NCBI RefSeq assembly: GCF_023509015.1
Contig: NZ_CP094975.1
Location: forward strand, 3,651,501 to 3,715,500
Origin: Pseudomonas abieticivorans
Lineage (GTDB): Bacteria; Pseudomonadota; Gammaproteobacteria; Pseudomonadales; Pseudomonadaceae
Direction of reading: 5' to 3'
DNA length: 64,000 nt
Shown here: positions 1 through 10,124 of the stretch, one piece after another
Position numbering within the stretch: position 1 is the first letter of the stretch
Layout of the letters: every line of letters starts with the position of its first letter
Program-made: the position numbers and the translations under genes
Notes under the pieces: model-generated
Databases searched by the model: none
The model's input: only the letters and a program-made list of their open reading frames with translations
What the model was told of the DNA's origin: nothing

Positions 1-126
1 GCGGTGATGGCCCGTGAAGAAATCACCATCCGCATCGAGTTGGGCCGGGGTGACTGCAGCGAGACTATCTGGACCACCGACCTGTCCCACGAGTACGTGA
101 AAATCAACGCCGAATACCGCACGTAA
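1..126 (+). CDS. argJ: Glutamate N-acetyltransferase / amino-acid acetyltransferase ArgJ, 3' end only
   Basis: Only the last 41 codons are in the window; the reading frame is open from base 1 and stops at TAA 124-126. The tail contains [11 protein letters not shown], then [17 protein letters not shown] at the end, which is the typical conserved C-terminus of ArgJ in proteobacteria. ArgJ moves the acetyl group from N-acetylornithine to glutamate in the cyclic arginine pathway and is a self-cleaving enzyme; the cleavage site lies outside the window. In P. aeruginosa argJ is followed by the same glutathione S-transferase and Nudix genes, which supports the call. Confidence 0.85.
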   Translation, partial: AVMAREEITIRIELGRGDCSETIWTTDLSHEYVKINAEYRT

Positions 127-142
127 GATCGGCGTCGAATGG

Positions 143-200
143 TTCGCGGATAAATCCGCTCCTACACGGCCCACCCCGTAGGAGCGGATTCATCGGCGAA
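143..200. repeat. REP palindrome (Pseudomonas type)
   Basis: TTCGCGGATAAATCCGCTCC is followed by a short spacer and the near-complementary arm GGAGCGGATTCATCGGCGAA. The two arms can form a long hairpin between argJ and the next gene. The same core returns at 1801, 36836 and 51742, so this belongs to one interspersed REP family. Such elements in Pseudomonas are moved by RayT transposases; none is encoded in this window. Confidence 0.85.
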
Positions 201-224
201 GAGCCCCCTACCAAGGATTCGGAC

Positions 225-848
225 ATGAGCTACCAACTGATCATCGGCGACAAACGCTACTCCTCCTGGTCCCTGCGCGCGGCCCTGGCGCTGGAGCTGA
301 CCGGTGCCCCTTACACCGAGCAGTTGATCAAGCTCAACCAGCCCGATAGCAAGCAGCGCATGCTCGAGCATTCGCCCAGCGGCAAAGTGCCGGTGCTCAA
401 GGGTGAACACGGCGCCATCGCCGACACCCTGGCGATTTTCGAATACCTGGCCGAGCAGTTTCCAAGCCTGCCTTTGTGGCCGGCAGACACCGCCGCCCGT
501 GCCCAGGCCCGTTCGGCCTGTGCGCAGATGCACAGCGGCTTCTTTGCCCTGCGCAACCACCTGTCGATGGATTTGCAGCACGACGCCCCCCTGTCGCCGA
601 TGCCGGCCGATGCTCAGGCCGAGATCGAGCGCATGCTCGCGCTGTGGTCCGAATGCCAGGCCGCAGCCACCGTGAAAGGGCCGTGGCTGTTCGGTGAAAT
701 CAGCCTGGCCGACGCCTTCTTCGCCCCGGTGGCCGTGCGCCTGCGCACCTTTCGGATCGAATTGACTGCACAGGCCAGTGCCTACGTAGAAACCATTTAC
801 CAGTGGCCGGCCTTCCAGGCCTGGCAAAAGGCTGGGCTGGAGGAATAG
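225..848 (+). CDS. Glutathione S-transferase family protein
   Basis: This 207-residue protein has the length and two-domain layout of soluble GSTs. The N-terminal thioredoxin-like domain carries YSSWSLRAALAL (residues about 12-23), whose serines fit the glutathione-activating position of the zeta/beta-like classes, and a SGKVPVL stretch followed by an acidic-Ser/Thr turn (IADTLAIFEYL) that normally binds the glutathione gamma-glutamyl group. An all-helical C-terminal domain follows. AAGGA lies 9 bases before the ATG. The stop overlaps the GTG start of the next gene by one base (TAGTG), so the two are probably cotranscribed. The substrate cannot be told from the sequence. Confidence 0.85.
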   Translation: MSYQLIIGDKRYSSWSLRAALALELTGAPYTEQLIKLNQPDSKQRMLEHSPSGKVPVLKGEHGAIADTLAIFEYLAEQFPSLPLWPADTAARAQARSACAQMHSGFFALRNHLSMDLQHDAPLSPMPADAQAEIERMLALWSECQAAATVKGPWLFGEISLADAFFAPVAVRLRTFRIELTAQASAYVETIYQWPAFQAWQKAGLEE

Positions 849-1795
849 TGAAACGAGTGCATGTGGCGGCCGCGGTGATCCGTGGCGCCGACGGCAAGAT
901 CCTGATCGCCAAGCGCGCCGATAACCAGCACCAGGGTGGCCTGTGGGAGTTCCCCGGCGGCAAGGTGGAGGAGGGCGAGGCCGTGCAGGCCGCGCTGGCC
1001 CGTGAGCTGCGCGAGGAACTGGGTATCGGCGTAAGCGCTGCGCGCCCGCTGATCAAGGTGCAGCACGACTACGCCGACAAGCAGGTATTGCTGGATGTCT
1101 GGGAAGTCAGCGGCTTTACCGGCCAGCCCCACGGGGCCGAAGGCCAACCGCTGGCTTGGGTCACCGCCCGTGAGTTGCCCGACTACGACTTCCCCGAAGC
1201 CAACCAGCCGATCGTCGCGGCGGCGCGTTTGCCCGCCGAGTACCTGATCACGCCAGAAGACCTGGACAACGGCCCCTTGCTGCGCGGCATTCGCAAAGCC
1301 GTGGCCGACGGTGCCAAGCTGATCCAGTTGCGTGCGCCAAACGGCTATGACCCGCAGTACCGCGACCTGGCGGTAGACGCCGTGGGCCTGTGTGCCGGCA
1401 AGGCGCAACTGATGCTCAAGGGCCCCCTGGAATGGCTGGGCGACTTCCCGGCGGCCGGCTGGCACCTCACGGCCGCCCAGTTGCGCAAATATGCCAGCAA
1501 GGGCCGACCGTTCCCGAAAGAGCGCTGGTTGGCGGCCTCGTGCCATAACGCCGAGGAGCTGGCACTGGCCAAACAGATGGGCGTGGATTTCGTCACGCTG
1601 TCGCCGGTGCAGCCCACCCAAACCCATCCCGATGCGCAGCCGCTGGGCTGGGCGCAGGCACAGGGGTTGATCGAAGGGTTCAACCAGCCGGTGTTTCTGC
1701 TGGGTGGGCTGTCGCCCGCCGATCGGCAGCGGGCCTGGGACATGGGGGCGCAAGGTGTCGCCGGGATTCGGGCGTTCTGGCCTGAAATCGAGTAG
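848..1795 (+). CDS. mutT: Nudix hydrolase / thiamine-phosphate synthase-like fusion (MutT/ThiE)
   Basis: The 315-residue protein joins two domains. Residues 1-130 are a MutT-type Nudix domain with the Nudix box at about 38-60 (GGKVEEGE, then RELREELGI), preceded by LWEFPGGK as in 8-oxo-dGTPases. Residues about 130-314 resemble ThiE, with IQLRAP near the start, DFVTLSPVQPTQTHP in the middle and LLGGLSP near the end. The Nudix half probably cleans 8-oxo-dGTP from the nucleotide pool. The fused half is common in pseudomonads, but its reaction is unproven. I take the GTG at 848 because it starts directly at the Nudix fold and overlaps the upstream stop by one base; an upstream ATG at 803 lies inside the GST gene. 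Confidence 0.88.
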   Translation: MKRVHVAAAVIRGADGKILIAKRADNQHQGGLWEFPGGKVEEGEAVQAALARELREELGIGVSAARPLIKVQHDYADKQVLLDVWEVSGFTGQPHGAEGQPLAWVTARELPDYDFPEANQPIVAAARLPAEYLITPEDLDNGPLLRGIRKAVADGAKLIQLRAPNGYDPQYRDLAVDAVGLCAGKAQLMLKGPLEWLGDFPAAGWHLTAAQLRKYASKGRPFPKERWLAASCHNAEELALAKQMGVDFVTLSPVQPTQTHPDAQPLGWAQAQGLIEGFNQPVFLLGGLSPADRQRAWDMGAQGVAGIRAFWPEIE

Positions 1796-1800
1796 GGCTT

Positions 1801-1862
1801 TTCGCGGATAGATCCGCTCCTGCACAGGTTTTGCACCTGTAGGAACAGATTTATCCGCGAAG
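1801..1862. repeat. REP palindrome (Pseudomonas type)
   Basis: TTCGCGGATAGATCCGCTCC opens the element and GATTTATCCGCGAAG closes it. The middle holds a second small palindrome (TGCACAGGTTTTGCACCTGT). It fills the gap between two convergent genes and could act as a bidirectional transcription barrier. Confidence 0.85.
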
Positions 1863-1865
1863 CTC

Positions 1866-2429
1866 TCAGGGCTTCAGAGCCGCCTGCCACAACACCTCGG
1901 CCACCCCCTGCCTGCGCGCAATCACTCGCGCCGCCACAAACAGTAAGTCCGACAGCCGGTTGATATACGCCAGCCCCACGCCCTCCAGCGGCTCCACCGC
2001 ATTCAAATGCTGGCAGCGCCGTTCGGCACTGCGCGCCAGGCTACGGCACACGTGGGCCTGGGCGATCAGGCTGGAGCCGCCCGGCAAAATGAAGTTTTCC
2101 AGCGGGCCCAGCTCTTCGTTCCACACGTCGATGGCCGCTTCCAGGCGCTCCACCTCGGCAGTGTTCAGGGCCTGGTAGGCCGGCATTGCCAATTCGCCGC
2201 CCAGGTCGAACAAGCGGTGCTGGCAGGGCGCCAAGACGTCGATTACCTCTTGCAGGCCGGGCTGCTCGGCGCAACCGGCCAGCAGCAAGCCAAGCTGGCT
2301 GTTGAGGGTGTCGACTTCGCCAATGGCCTCGACCCGCGGGTGGTCCTTGGCCACGCGGCGGCCATCGCCAAGGCCGGTTTCACCTTTGTCGCCAGTGCGT
2401 GTGTAGATCTTCGACAAGCGAAAGCCCAT
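1866..2429 (-). CDS. Cob(I)yrinic acid a,c-diamide adenosyltransferase, PduO type
   Basis: The 187-residue protein starts MGFRLSKIYTRTGDKGET, the signature ATP-binding N-terminus of PduO-type ATP:cobalamin adenosyltransferases. It contains EVDTLNSQLG (about residues 38-47) and the later RSAERRCQHLN and INRLSDLLFVAAR motifs that close the active site at the trimer interface. It transfers the adenosyl group of ATP to cob(I)alamin, making the B12 coenzyme. Its start lies 3 bases after the stop of the sensor kinase gene, so it is the last gene of a leftward operon. The REP element follows its stop. Confidence 0.92.
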   Translation of the reverse strand: MGFRLSKIYTRTGDKGETGLGDGRRVAKDHPRVEAIGEVDTLNSQLGLLLAGCAEQPGLQEVIDVLAPCQHRLFDLGGELAMPAYQALNTAEVERLEAAIDVWNEELGPLENFILPGGSSLIAQAHVCRSLARSAERRCQHLNAVEPLEGVGLAYINRLSDLLFVAARVIARRQGVAEVLWQAALKP

Positions 2430-2432
2430 GTC

Positions 2433-4469
2433 TTACAACTCCGTTGTGGCGGGGGTAGCGGAAGGCAGGTTGCTCTGGGCCAACGGCAGGCGCAGCGTGA
2501 AGCAAGTGCCTTGGCCTGGCGTGGAGTGCACTTCCATCTGCCCCTTGTGGTTGTTGGTGATGATGAAGTACGACACCGACAGCCCAAGGCCGGTGCCCTG
2601 GCCGATTTCCTTGGTGGTGAAAAACGGCTCGAAGGTGCGTTTGCGCACCGACTCGGGCATGCCGATGCCGTTGTCTTCTACCTGGATTTCCGCCCACGGG
2701 GGGTTCAGCCGGGTGCGCAGGGTAATGCGCCCGGGCTCACCACCGTCCGGGCGCTGATGGATGGCTTGGGCGGCGTTTTTCAGCAGGTTGAGCAACACCT
2801 GCTCCAGCTCGTTGGCGGTACCCGGCACCGGGCCCAACTGCGGGTCGAACTGGCGCACGATGGCCTGGCCCTTGAAGTCGAAGCCGTCGATCAGGTCGAA
2901 GTCGTTGCCGGCGATATCCACGGCCTGGTCGATCAGCGCCGGCAGTTCGCATGGCGCCATCTGCCGGTTGCTGCGACGGCTGAAGCTGAGCATGTGGGTG
3001 ACGATTTTCGCCGCCCGTGCGCCGGCCTGCTGGATGCCGTCAAGCAACTGCGGTATCTCGCGGATCTGCAGGTAGCGGTTCACCGTTTGCAGGTCGATGG
3101 CGGCCTCTTGGGCGGCTTCGGCGTTGCGCGGCAGGTCCGGCGACAGGCGCCGGCGAATGTTTTGCACGTTGTGCAGTATCGCGCCCAGGGGGTTGTTGAT
3201 TTCGTGGGCCATGCCCGCGGCCAGGCCACCCACCGAGAGCATTTTCTCGGACTGCACCATCATGTCTTCCAACGACAGGCGCTGGGTGATGTCGTCGATA
3301 CGGATCACCACGCCCCGGCCGGCGCCGCCCATCAGCGGGTAGAAGGTGAGGGCGTAATGGTGGGCGACTTCGTCTTTCACCCAGGTCACGCGCTCGATCT
3401 TAGCCACTACGTGGCGTTCCACGGTCACCTTCAACTGCGGCAGGAACGGCTTGAGCGGCTCGAAGGCGAGGAAAATCGGCTGGTTCAGCGCCTCGTCCAA
3501 TGGCGTGCCGGAAAGCGCACTGGCTTCCTGGTTCCATTGGGTCACGTAAAGCTGCTCGTCCAGGGCAATCAGCGCCGAGGGCATGGAGTCGATGATGCTG
3601 TTGAGGTAGTTCTGAAAGCCGGTGAGCTTTTTCTCGATCTTGCTGCGCACCTGCACCTCCAACTCCAACTTGCGGTTGGTGTGGCGGGTTTCTTCGGCCA
3701 GGCCCTGAGCCTGGTCGTAAGCGGCCTGGGAGTCGTCACGGGCGCGCTTGAGCTGATGCTCGCGGGCTTCGATGCGCGACAGCATGGTGTTGAAGGCTTC
3801 GGCCAGGCTGCCAATTTCATCGTGGTTGCCGGGGCCTGCGCGCAGGGCGTAGTTTTCTTCGCGGGTCACTTGGCGCGACAGTTGTTCCAGGCGGTAGATC
3901 GGCTGGGTGATCAGGCGCTTGATTTGCCGGGCGATGATCAGCCACAGCAGTACGCTGAACACCAGGATGCCCAGGCTCGCGGTCAGGGTGCCGGTGTAAA
4001 ACGCCATCGGCAGCTCGCTGCTGGCCACCAGCAACAAGTGCCCGGACGGCTGGCCAGGGCGCGACAGGGGGATCAGTTGGGTGCTGCGAAACTCTGTTTC
4101 GCGCCATTTTTCCAGGTTGCGAAAGCGCTCGGGGATCTTCAGGCGCTCGCCATGCTGCAATTGCGCGATCAGCTTGCCCTCGCCGTCGTAGACCGCCGCC
4201 GTGCGCAGCGGCGAATAGGTGTTCAACTCGCTGAGCAGCGCCTCGGCGGCCAGCGGCGAGTCCAGTGCCTGGGTGGTCAGGCTGGGGTTGCTGACCAGTC
4301 GGCCAATGGTTTGCAGGGCCTGGGGCGCCATGCTTTCCTGGGAGATCCAGTAGGCGGCGCTGATAAAGGTCAGGTTGGCGACCAGCAGCACGGTGGTCAG
4401 CAGCACTAGGAGGGCGGCGAGCAGCTTTTGCCCGACCGGTAGATTTTCAAGGCGCTGGCGCAATGGCAT
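2433..4469 (-). CDS. Membrane sensor histidine kinase (HAMP-PAS-HisKA-HATPase)
   Basis: A 678-residue hybrid-free sensor kinase. An N-terminal membrane segment (LLAALLVLLTTVLLVANLTF) and a second near residue 180 bracket a periplasmic sensing region. A HAMP linker, coiled coil and PAS domain (SIIDSMPSALIALDEQ) follow. The H-box is MAHEINNPLGAI, and the ATPase part has NLLKNAAQAI (N box), EDNGIGMP (G1), FFTTKEIGQGTGLGLS (F/G2). I choose the ATG at 4469 because AGGA lies 9 bases upstream; a GTG at 4502 is possible but lacks a clear ribosome site. The gene sits between panE and the cobalamin transferase. No paired DNA-binding regulator is adjacent; the signal is unknown. Confidence 0.9.
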   Translation of the reverse strand: MPLRQRLENLPVGQKLLAALLVLLTTVLLVANLTFISAAYWISQESMAPQALQTIGRLVSNPSLTTQALDSPLAAEALLSELNTYSPLRTAAVYDGEGKLIAQLQHGERLKIPERFRNLEKWRETEFRSTQLIPLSRPGQPSGHLLLVASSELPMAFYTGTLTASLGILVFSVLLWLIIARQIKRLITQPIYRLEQLSRQVTREENYALRAGPGNHDEIGSLAEAFNTMLSRIEAREHQLKRARDDSQAAYDQAQGLAEETRHTNRKLELEVQVRSKIEKKLTGFQNYLNSIIDSMPSALIALDEQLYVTQWNQEASALSGTPLDEALNQPIFLAFEPLKPFLPQLKVTVERHVVAKIERVTWVKDEVAHHYALTFYPLMGGAGRGVVIRIDDITQRLSLEDMMVQSEKMLSVGGLAAGMAHEINNPLGAILHNVQNIRRRLSPDLPRNAEAAQEAAIDLQTVNRYLQIREIPQLLDGIQQAGARAAKIVTHMLSFSRRSNRQMAPCELPALIDQAVDIAGNDFDLIDGFDFKGQAIVRQFDPQLGPVPGTANELEQVLLNLLKNAAQAIHQRPDGGEPGRITLRTRLNPPWAEIQVEDNGIGMPESVRKRTFEPFFTTKEIGQGTGLGLSVSYFIITNNHKGQMEVHSTPGQGTCFTLRLPLAQSNLPSATPATTEL

Positions 4470-4514
4470 CGAGAGTCCTGTTGGGGTTGAAAACGGCATC
4501 ACCCACGCAGTGTA

Positions 4515-6385
<1,871 letters not shown>

Positions 6386-6559
6386 GAATGACTCACAGTG
6401 AAGGAGAAACAGGACCCGCGCCGCTCGTGTGCAACTGAACGAGCATGTAGGGCATTTCGCAATGCTGGCAACCGTTATAATGACCCGGCATTTTAACCGT
6501 CAAGCCAGGCGTGCTCCATCGGTATCGAGCCACGCCGCTTTATTTTCTGGAGAATTTAC

Positions 6560-7039
6560 ATGCCCTCGTTCGACGTAGTGTCCGAGCTGGACAAACACGA
6601 AGTCACCAACGCCGTGGAAAACGCGGTCAAGGAACTCGATCGCCGCTACGACTTGAAAGGTAAAGGCAGCTTTGAATTCAAGGAGCTGACCGTCACCCTG
6701 ACTGCCGAAGCCGATTTCCAGCTGGAAGCGATGATCGAAATCCTCAAGCTGTGCCTGGTCAAGCGCAAGATCGACGTGCAGTGCCTGGAAGCCAAGGACG
6801 CCTATGCCTCGGGCAAGCTGATGAAGCAGGAAGCCACCCTGCGCGAAGGCATCGACAAGGAGCTGGCGAAGAAGATCGTCGCCCACATCAAGGACGCCAA
6901 GCTCAAGGTTCAGGCCGCCATCCAGGGCGAGCAGGTGCGTGTCACTGGCAAGAAGCGCGACGACCTGCAAGAAGCCATCGCGGCCTTGCGTGCCAAGGAC
7001 TTCGGCATGCCGCTGCAGTTCAACAACTTCCGCGACTGA
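6560..7039 (+). CDS. yajQ: YajQ family nucleotide-binding protein
   Basis: The 159-residue protein matches YajQ in length and begins [11 protein letters not shown], with [18 protein letters not shown] and a C-terminal [16 protein letters not shown](NNFRD). YajQ-type proteins bind nucleotides, and members in Xanthomonas and Pseudomonas bind cyclic-di-GMP and modulate transcription through partner regulators. A good ribosome site (GGAGAATTT) precedes the ATG. The gene lies alone between two divergent or separately spaced units. Confidence 0.95.
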   Translation: MPSFDVVSELDKHEVTNAVENAVKELDRRYDLKGKGSFEFKELTVTLTAEADFQLEAMIEILKLCLVKRKIDVQCLEAKDAYASGKLMKQEATLREGIDKELAKKIVAHIKDAKLKVQAAIQGEQVRVTGKKRDDLQEAIAALRAKDFGMPLQFNNFRD

Positions 7040-7166
7040 CCCCGGCCGGCTCGCCTGCACGGGGAACCTCTGTTCCCCGCAGGCGTCCGAGGCCCTGTGT
7101 GTGGCTGAAACGTTTTGGCTTCAGCCGCCCTGGACTGCATTCGCCGTTGGGCGTTAGGAGAGCAAT

Positions 7167-8006
7167 ATGGATTTGAACAACGAAGTCGACCACCTGGTGA
7201 AAGCTTCCCAGGCCTGGATCCCGATGATCATGGAATACGGCAGCCGGGTGTTGCTGGCGGTCGCGACCTTGGCCATCGGTTGGTGGCTGATCAACAAGGT
7301 CACTGCCAACATCGCCAAGCTGCTGGCCATGCGCAACGCCGACCTGGCGCTGCAAGGCTTCATCAGCAGCCTGGCCAACGTCATCCTGAAGATTTTACTG
7401 GCCATCAGTGTCGCCTCGATGATCGGTATCGAGACCACCTCCTTCGTTGCCGCCATTGGTGCCGCGAGTTTGGCGGTGGGCCTGGCGTTGCAAGGCAGCC
7501 TGGCGAACTTCGCCGGTGGCGTGCTGATTTTGCTGTTTCGCCCTTTCCGCATCGGCGACTGGATCGAGGCGCAAGGCGTGGCGGGTACCGTGGACAACAT
7601 CATGATCTTCCATACGGTGTTGCGTACGGGTGACAACAAGACCGTGATCATGCCCAACGGCAACCTGTCCAACGGCATCATCACTAACACCAACCGCCAG
7701 CCGACCCGCAAGATTACCTACGACATCGGCGTGGACTACGACGCGGACCTGCAAAAAGCCCGTGGCATCCTGCTGGACCTGGCCAAGGACCCGCGCGTGC
7801 TGGCCACCCCGGCCCCCGAGGCCGTGGTGTCTGCCTTGGGCGACAGCTCGATCACCGTGTCGCTGCGTATCTGGGTGAACACGCCGGACTTTGGCGGCGT
7901 GACCAACATGCTTAACAGCGAAATCCGCGACCGCCTGCGGGCCGAAGGGATCGATATCCCGTTCCCGCAACGTGTCGTAAGGGTTGTGTCTGAAGCGAGC
8001 GCGTGA
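7167..8006 (+). CDS. mscS: Small-conductance mechanosensitive channel MscS
   Basis: The 279-residue protein has the MscS plan: three membrane helices (about 25-120), a pore helix rich in Gly/Ala (AAIGAASLAVGLALQGSLANFAGG, shown here only by its core GLALQGSLANF) and a cytoplasmic vestibule starting PFRIGDWIE. The loop VIMPNGNLSNGIITN is the family signature. MscS opens under membrane tension and protects cells from hypo-osmotic shock. GGAGAGCAAT precedes the ATG. It converges on ampG, with a GC-rich palindrome between the two. Confidence 0.94.
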   Translation: MDLNNEVDHLVKASQAWIPMIMEYGSRVLLAVATLAIGWWLINKVTANIAKLLAMRNADLALQGFISSLANVILKILLAISVASMIGIETTSFVAAIGAASLAVGLALQGSLANFAGGVLILLFRPFRIGDWIEAQGVAGTVDNIMIFHTVLRTGDNKTVIMPNGNLSNGIITNTNRQPTRKITYDIGVDYDADLQKARGILLDLAKDPRVLATPAPEAVVSALGDSSITVSLRIWVNTPDFGGVTNMLNSEIRDRLRAEGIDIPFPQRVVRVVSEASA

Positions 8007-8046
8007 AGTTGGGTGTGCTTGGCCTGAGGATTGAGTAAAGGCCACC

Positions 8047-8068
8047 ACCGGCCGCCCGCGCGGCCGGT
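8047..8068. terminator. GC-rich palindrome between convergent mscS and ampG
   Basis: ACCGGCCG and CGGCCGGT form an 8-bp perfect stem around a six-base loop in the 70-base gap between two convergent genes. No U-run follows on either strand, so it is a weak terminator candidate at best. Confidence 0.35.
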
Positions 8069-8076
8069 TGCCGCCG

Positions 8077-9621
8077 TTACTGGGTCTCTTGCGAAGCGCC
8101 TAAGGCTTCAAGCCTGCCCCGCCGATTCTCCTGATGCCAATGCAAGGCAATCAGCAGCAACGTCGGCACGCCCAGCACCGCGGTAATCAGGAAGAAGTTG
8201 TGGTAGCCGAACTTCTCCACCATCACCCCCGAATACCCGCCAATCAGGCGCGGCAACAGCAGCATGATCGAGCTGAGCAGGGCGTATTGGGTGGCCGAGA
8301 ACTTGAGGTTGGTGAGGCTCGACAGGTAGGCCACGAACGCCGAAGTGGCCATGCCGGAGCTGAAGTTGTCCAGGGAAATGGTCACCACCAGCATCTGGAT
8401 GTTCGGGCCCATGTCGGCCAGCATCAGGAACAACAGATTGGTCGCAGCCGAAGCTACGCCGCCGATGAACAGGATCGGCAGGATGCCGAAACGCACAATC
8501 AGCAGCCCGCCAAAGCCGGCACCGGCCAGGGTCATGATCAGGCCGAAGACCTTGCTCACGCTGGCGATCTGGTCCTTGGTGAAGCCCTGGTCGATGTAGA
8601 ACACGTTGGCCATCACGCCCATCACCGTGTCAGACATCCGGTAGGTGGCGATCAGCCCCAGCAGCAGCAGGGCCTGCCAGCGGTAGCGCACCACGAAATC
8701 GTTGACCGGCGTCAGCACCGGCGCCAGGCCCCGGCGGCCCATGGCCGACAGGCATAGCGCGGTCAGGATGATGTAAAGGATCGCACGCAGGAACGCCCGG
8801 TCGGTCAGCAGCAAGTCCAGCACGCTCTCGCCGTTGAACAACACGGCGGCAAAATCGGTGTTGTACAGCTGGGTGAACATCGCCGGCACTGACACCAACA
8901 GGATGATCAACACGAACACCGACACCAGTTGGTGGGTGAAGGTGTAGCGCCCGGCCGACAGCTGCGTGCGCAGCGGCACGGCCGGTTCACGCATCAACAG
9001 CGTGGTAATCAGCGCCGGGACCATCAGCACGCCGAACAGCAAATAGGTGCCCGCCCAGGCCTTGTGCAGGTAGGCGTAACCGGTGGAGCCAAAGGCCTCG
9101 GCGAAAAACAGCGCGCCGGCGGTGGCCAGTAGGGCTGCCACCCGGTAGCCGGCCATGTAACTGGCAGCCAGGGCCGCCTGGCTATTGTCTTCGGCGATTT
9201 CCAGGCGATAGGCGTCTACAGCGATGTCTTGAGTGGCGGAGGCGAAGGCCACCATCACGGCAATCGCGATCAACCAGGACAGATGCTTTTGCGGGTCGCA
9301 GAAACTCATGCCGATCAGGCCGACGATCACCAACGTCTGTGCCAGTACCAGCCAGGAGCGGCGGCGCCCCAGGCGAGCGAGCACAGGCAGGCGCCACTGG
9401 TCGAGCAATGGTGACCACACCCACTTGAAGGCGTAGGCAAGGCCGATCAGGCTGGCGTAGCCAATGGTCTCGCGAGCGACACCGGCCTCGCGCAACCAGA
9501 CGGAAAGAGTTGAAAATACCAGCATGTACGGCATGCCGGCAGCAAAGCCAAGCAACAGCAGCACAAGCGTCGAGGGGCTGGCATAAGCGGCGAGCGCGGC
9601 GCGCCAGGTTTTACGGGGCAT
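8077..9621 (-). CDS. ampG: Muropeptide permease AmpG (MFS)
   Basis: A 514-residue membrane protein with about 12-14 hydrophobic segments. Family signatures are LLLGFAAGMPYMLV, GLAYAFKWVWSPLLD and SATQDIAVDAYR (about 150-161), which are characteristic of AmpG. It imports GlcNAc-anhydromuropeptides from the periplasm for cell-wall recycling; in Pseudomonas this feeds AmpR-controlled AmpC beta-lactamase induction. The ATG follows TTTTGTTTTCGTAAACTGAGGCAG, where GAGG is the likely ribosome site. Neighbours MscS and the Atl protein are in the usual Pseudomonas order. Confidence 0.94.
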   Translation of the reverse strand: MPRKTWRAALAAYASPSTLVLLLLGFAAGMPYMLVFSTLSVWLREAGVARETIGYASLIGLAYAFKWVWSPLLDQWRLPVLARLGRRRSWLVLAQTLVIVGLIGMSFCDPQKHLSWLIAIAVMVAFASATQDIAVDAYRLEIAEDNSQAALAASYMAGYRVAALLATAGALFFAEAFGSTGYAYLHKAWAGTYLLFGVLMVPALITTLLMREPAVPLRTQLSAGRYTFTHQLVSVFVLIILLVSVPAMFTQLYNTDFAAVLFNGESVLDLLLTDRAFLRAILYIILTALCLSAMGRRGLAPVLTPVNDFVVRYRWQALLLLGLIATYRMSDTVMGVMANVFYIDQGFTKDQIASVSKVFGLIMTLAGAGFGGLLIVRFGILPILFIGGVASAATNLLFLMLADMGPNIQMLVVTISLDNFSSGMATSAFVAYLSSLTNLKFSATQYALLSSIMLLLPRLIGGYSGVMVEKFGYHNFFLITAVLGVPTLLLIALHWHQENRRGRLEALGASQETQ

Positions 9622-9675
9622 GGGCTGGAATCTGCCTCAGTTTACGAAAACAAAGCGCGCACTCTAACCGCATGC

Positions 9676-10044
9676 CTACTCCGGGCGCCAGCCATGGCGA
9701 CCTATATCCACACGATTATTCATGATTCGGATACCTTCGGCGCGCAGCCGGGCGCGTTGTTCCTCGCCGCCAACGGTGCCGGACGCCAAGCTTATCCGAC
9801 CACCGGCAGCAATCACTCGGTGCCAGGGTAGGGTGCTGCCCTCGGGCAACTGGCTCAAGGTACGCCCCACCCAGCGCGCAGCCCGCCCCAGGCCTGCCAT
9901 TTCGGCGATTTGCCCGTAGGTCACCACGTGCCCCTCAGGCACCTGGGCCAGTGCGGTATACAGCGCCGTGCGCCGGCTGGCGGCCGGGTCTTCGGGGCTA
10001 TTGTCACCAAACTGTTGCAATTGAGAGGGGAACTCATCTGGCAT
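9676..10044 (-). CDS. Alkyltransferase-like protein (Atl/YbaZ, MGMT fold without the active cysteine)
   Basis: The 122-residue protein matches the C-terminal DNA-binding domain of O6-alkylguanine-DNA alkyltransferases: VPEGHVVTYGQIAEMAG holds the helix-turn-helix and RWVGRTLSQ follows. The active-site PCHR motif reads PWHRV (73-77), with Trp74 in place of the alkyl-accepting Cys. This is the diagnostic change of ATL proteins, which bind O6-alkylguanine and hand the lesion to nucleotide excision repair instead of repairing it directly. It is transcribed leftwards, upstream of ampG. Confidence 0.92.
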   Translation of the reverse strand: MPDEFPSQLQQFGDNSPEDPAASRRTALYTALAQVPEGHVVTYGQIAEMAGLGRAARWVGRTLSQLPEGSTLPWHRVIAAGGRISLASGTVGGEEQRARLRAEGIRIMNNRVDIGRHGWRPE

Positions 10045-10124
10045 TCGTCGGTCAGTCCTTGCTCAGGTCTTTTCCATCTGGATAATGCCCGATTTTTTTC
10101 GCGAACCGAGCCTTGAATCCGCTT

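Noticed and set aside
2007..4409. 800-codon plus-strand reading frame opposite the sensor kinase
   Set aside because: It is an antisense shadow created by the GC-rich third codon positions. It has no recognisable domain and no ribosome site, while the minus-strand kinase has full motifs.
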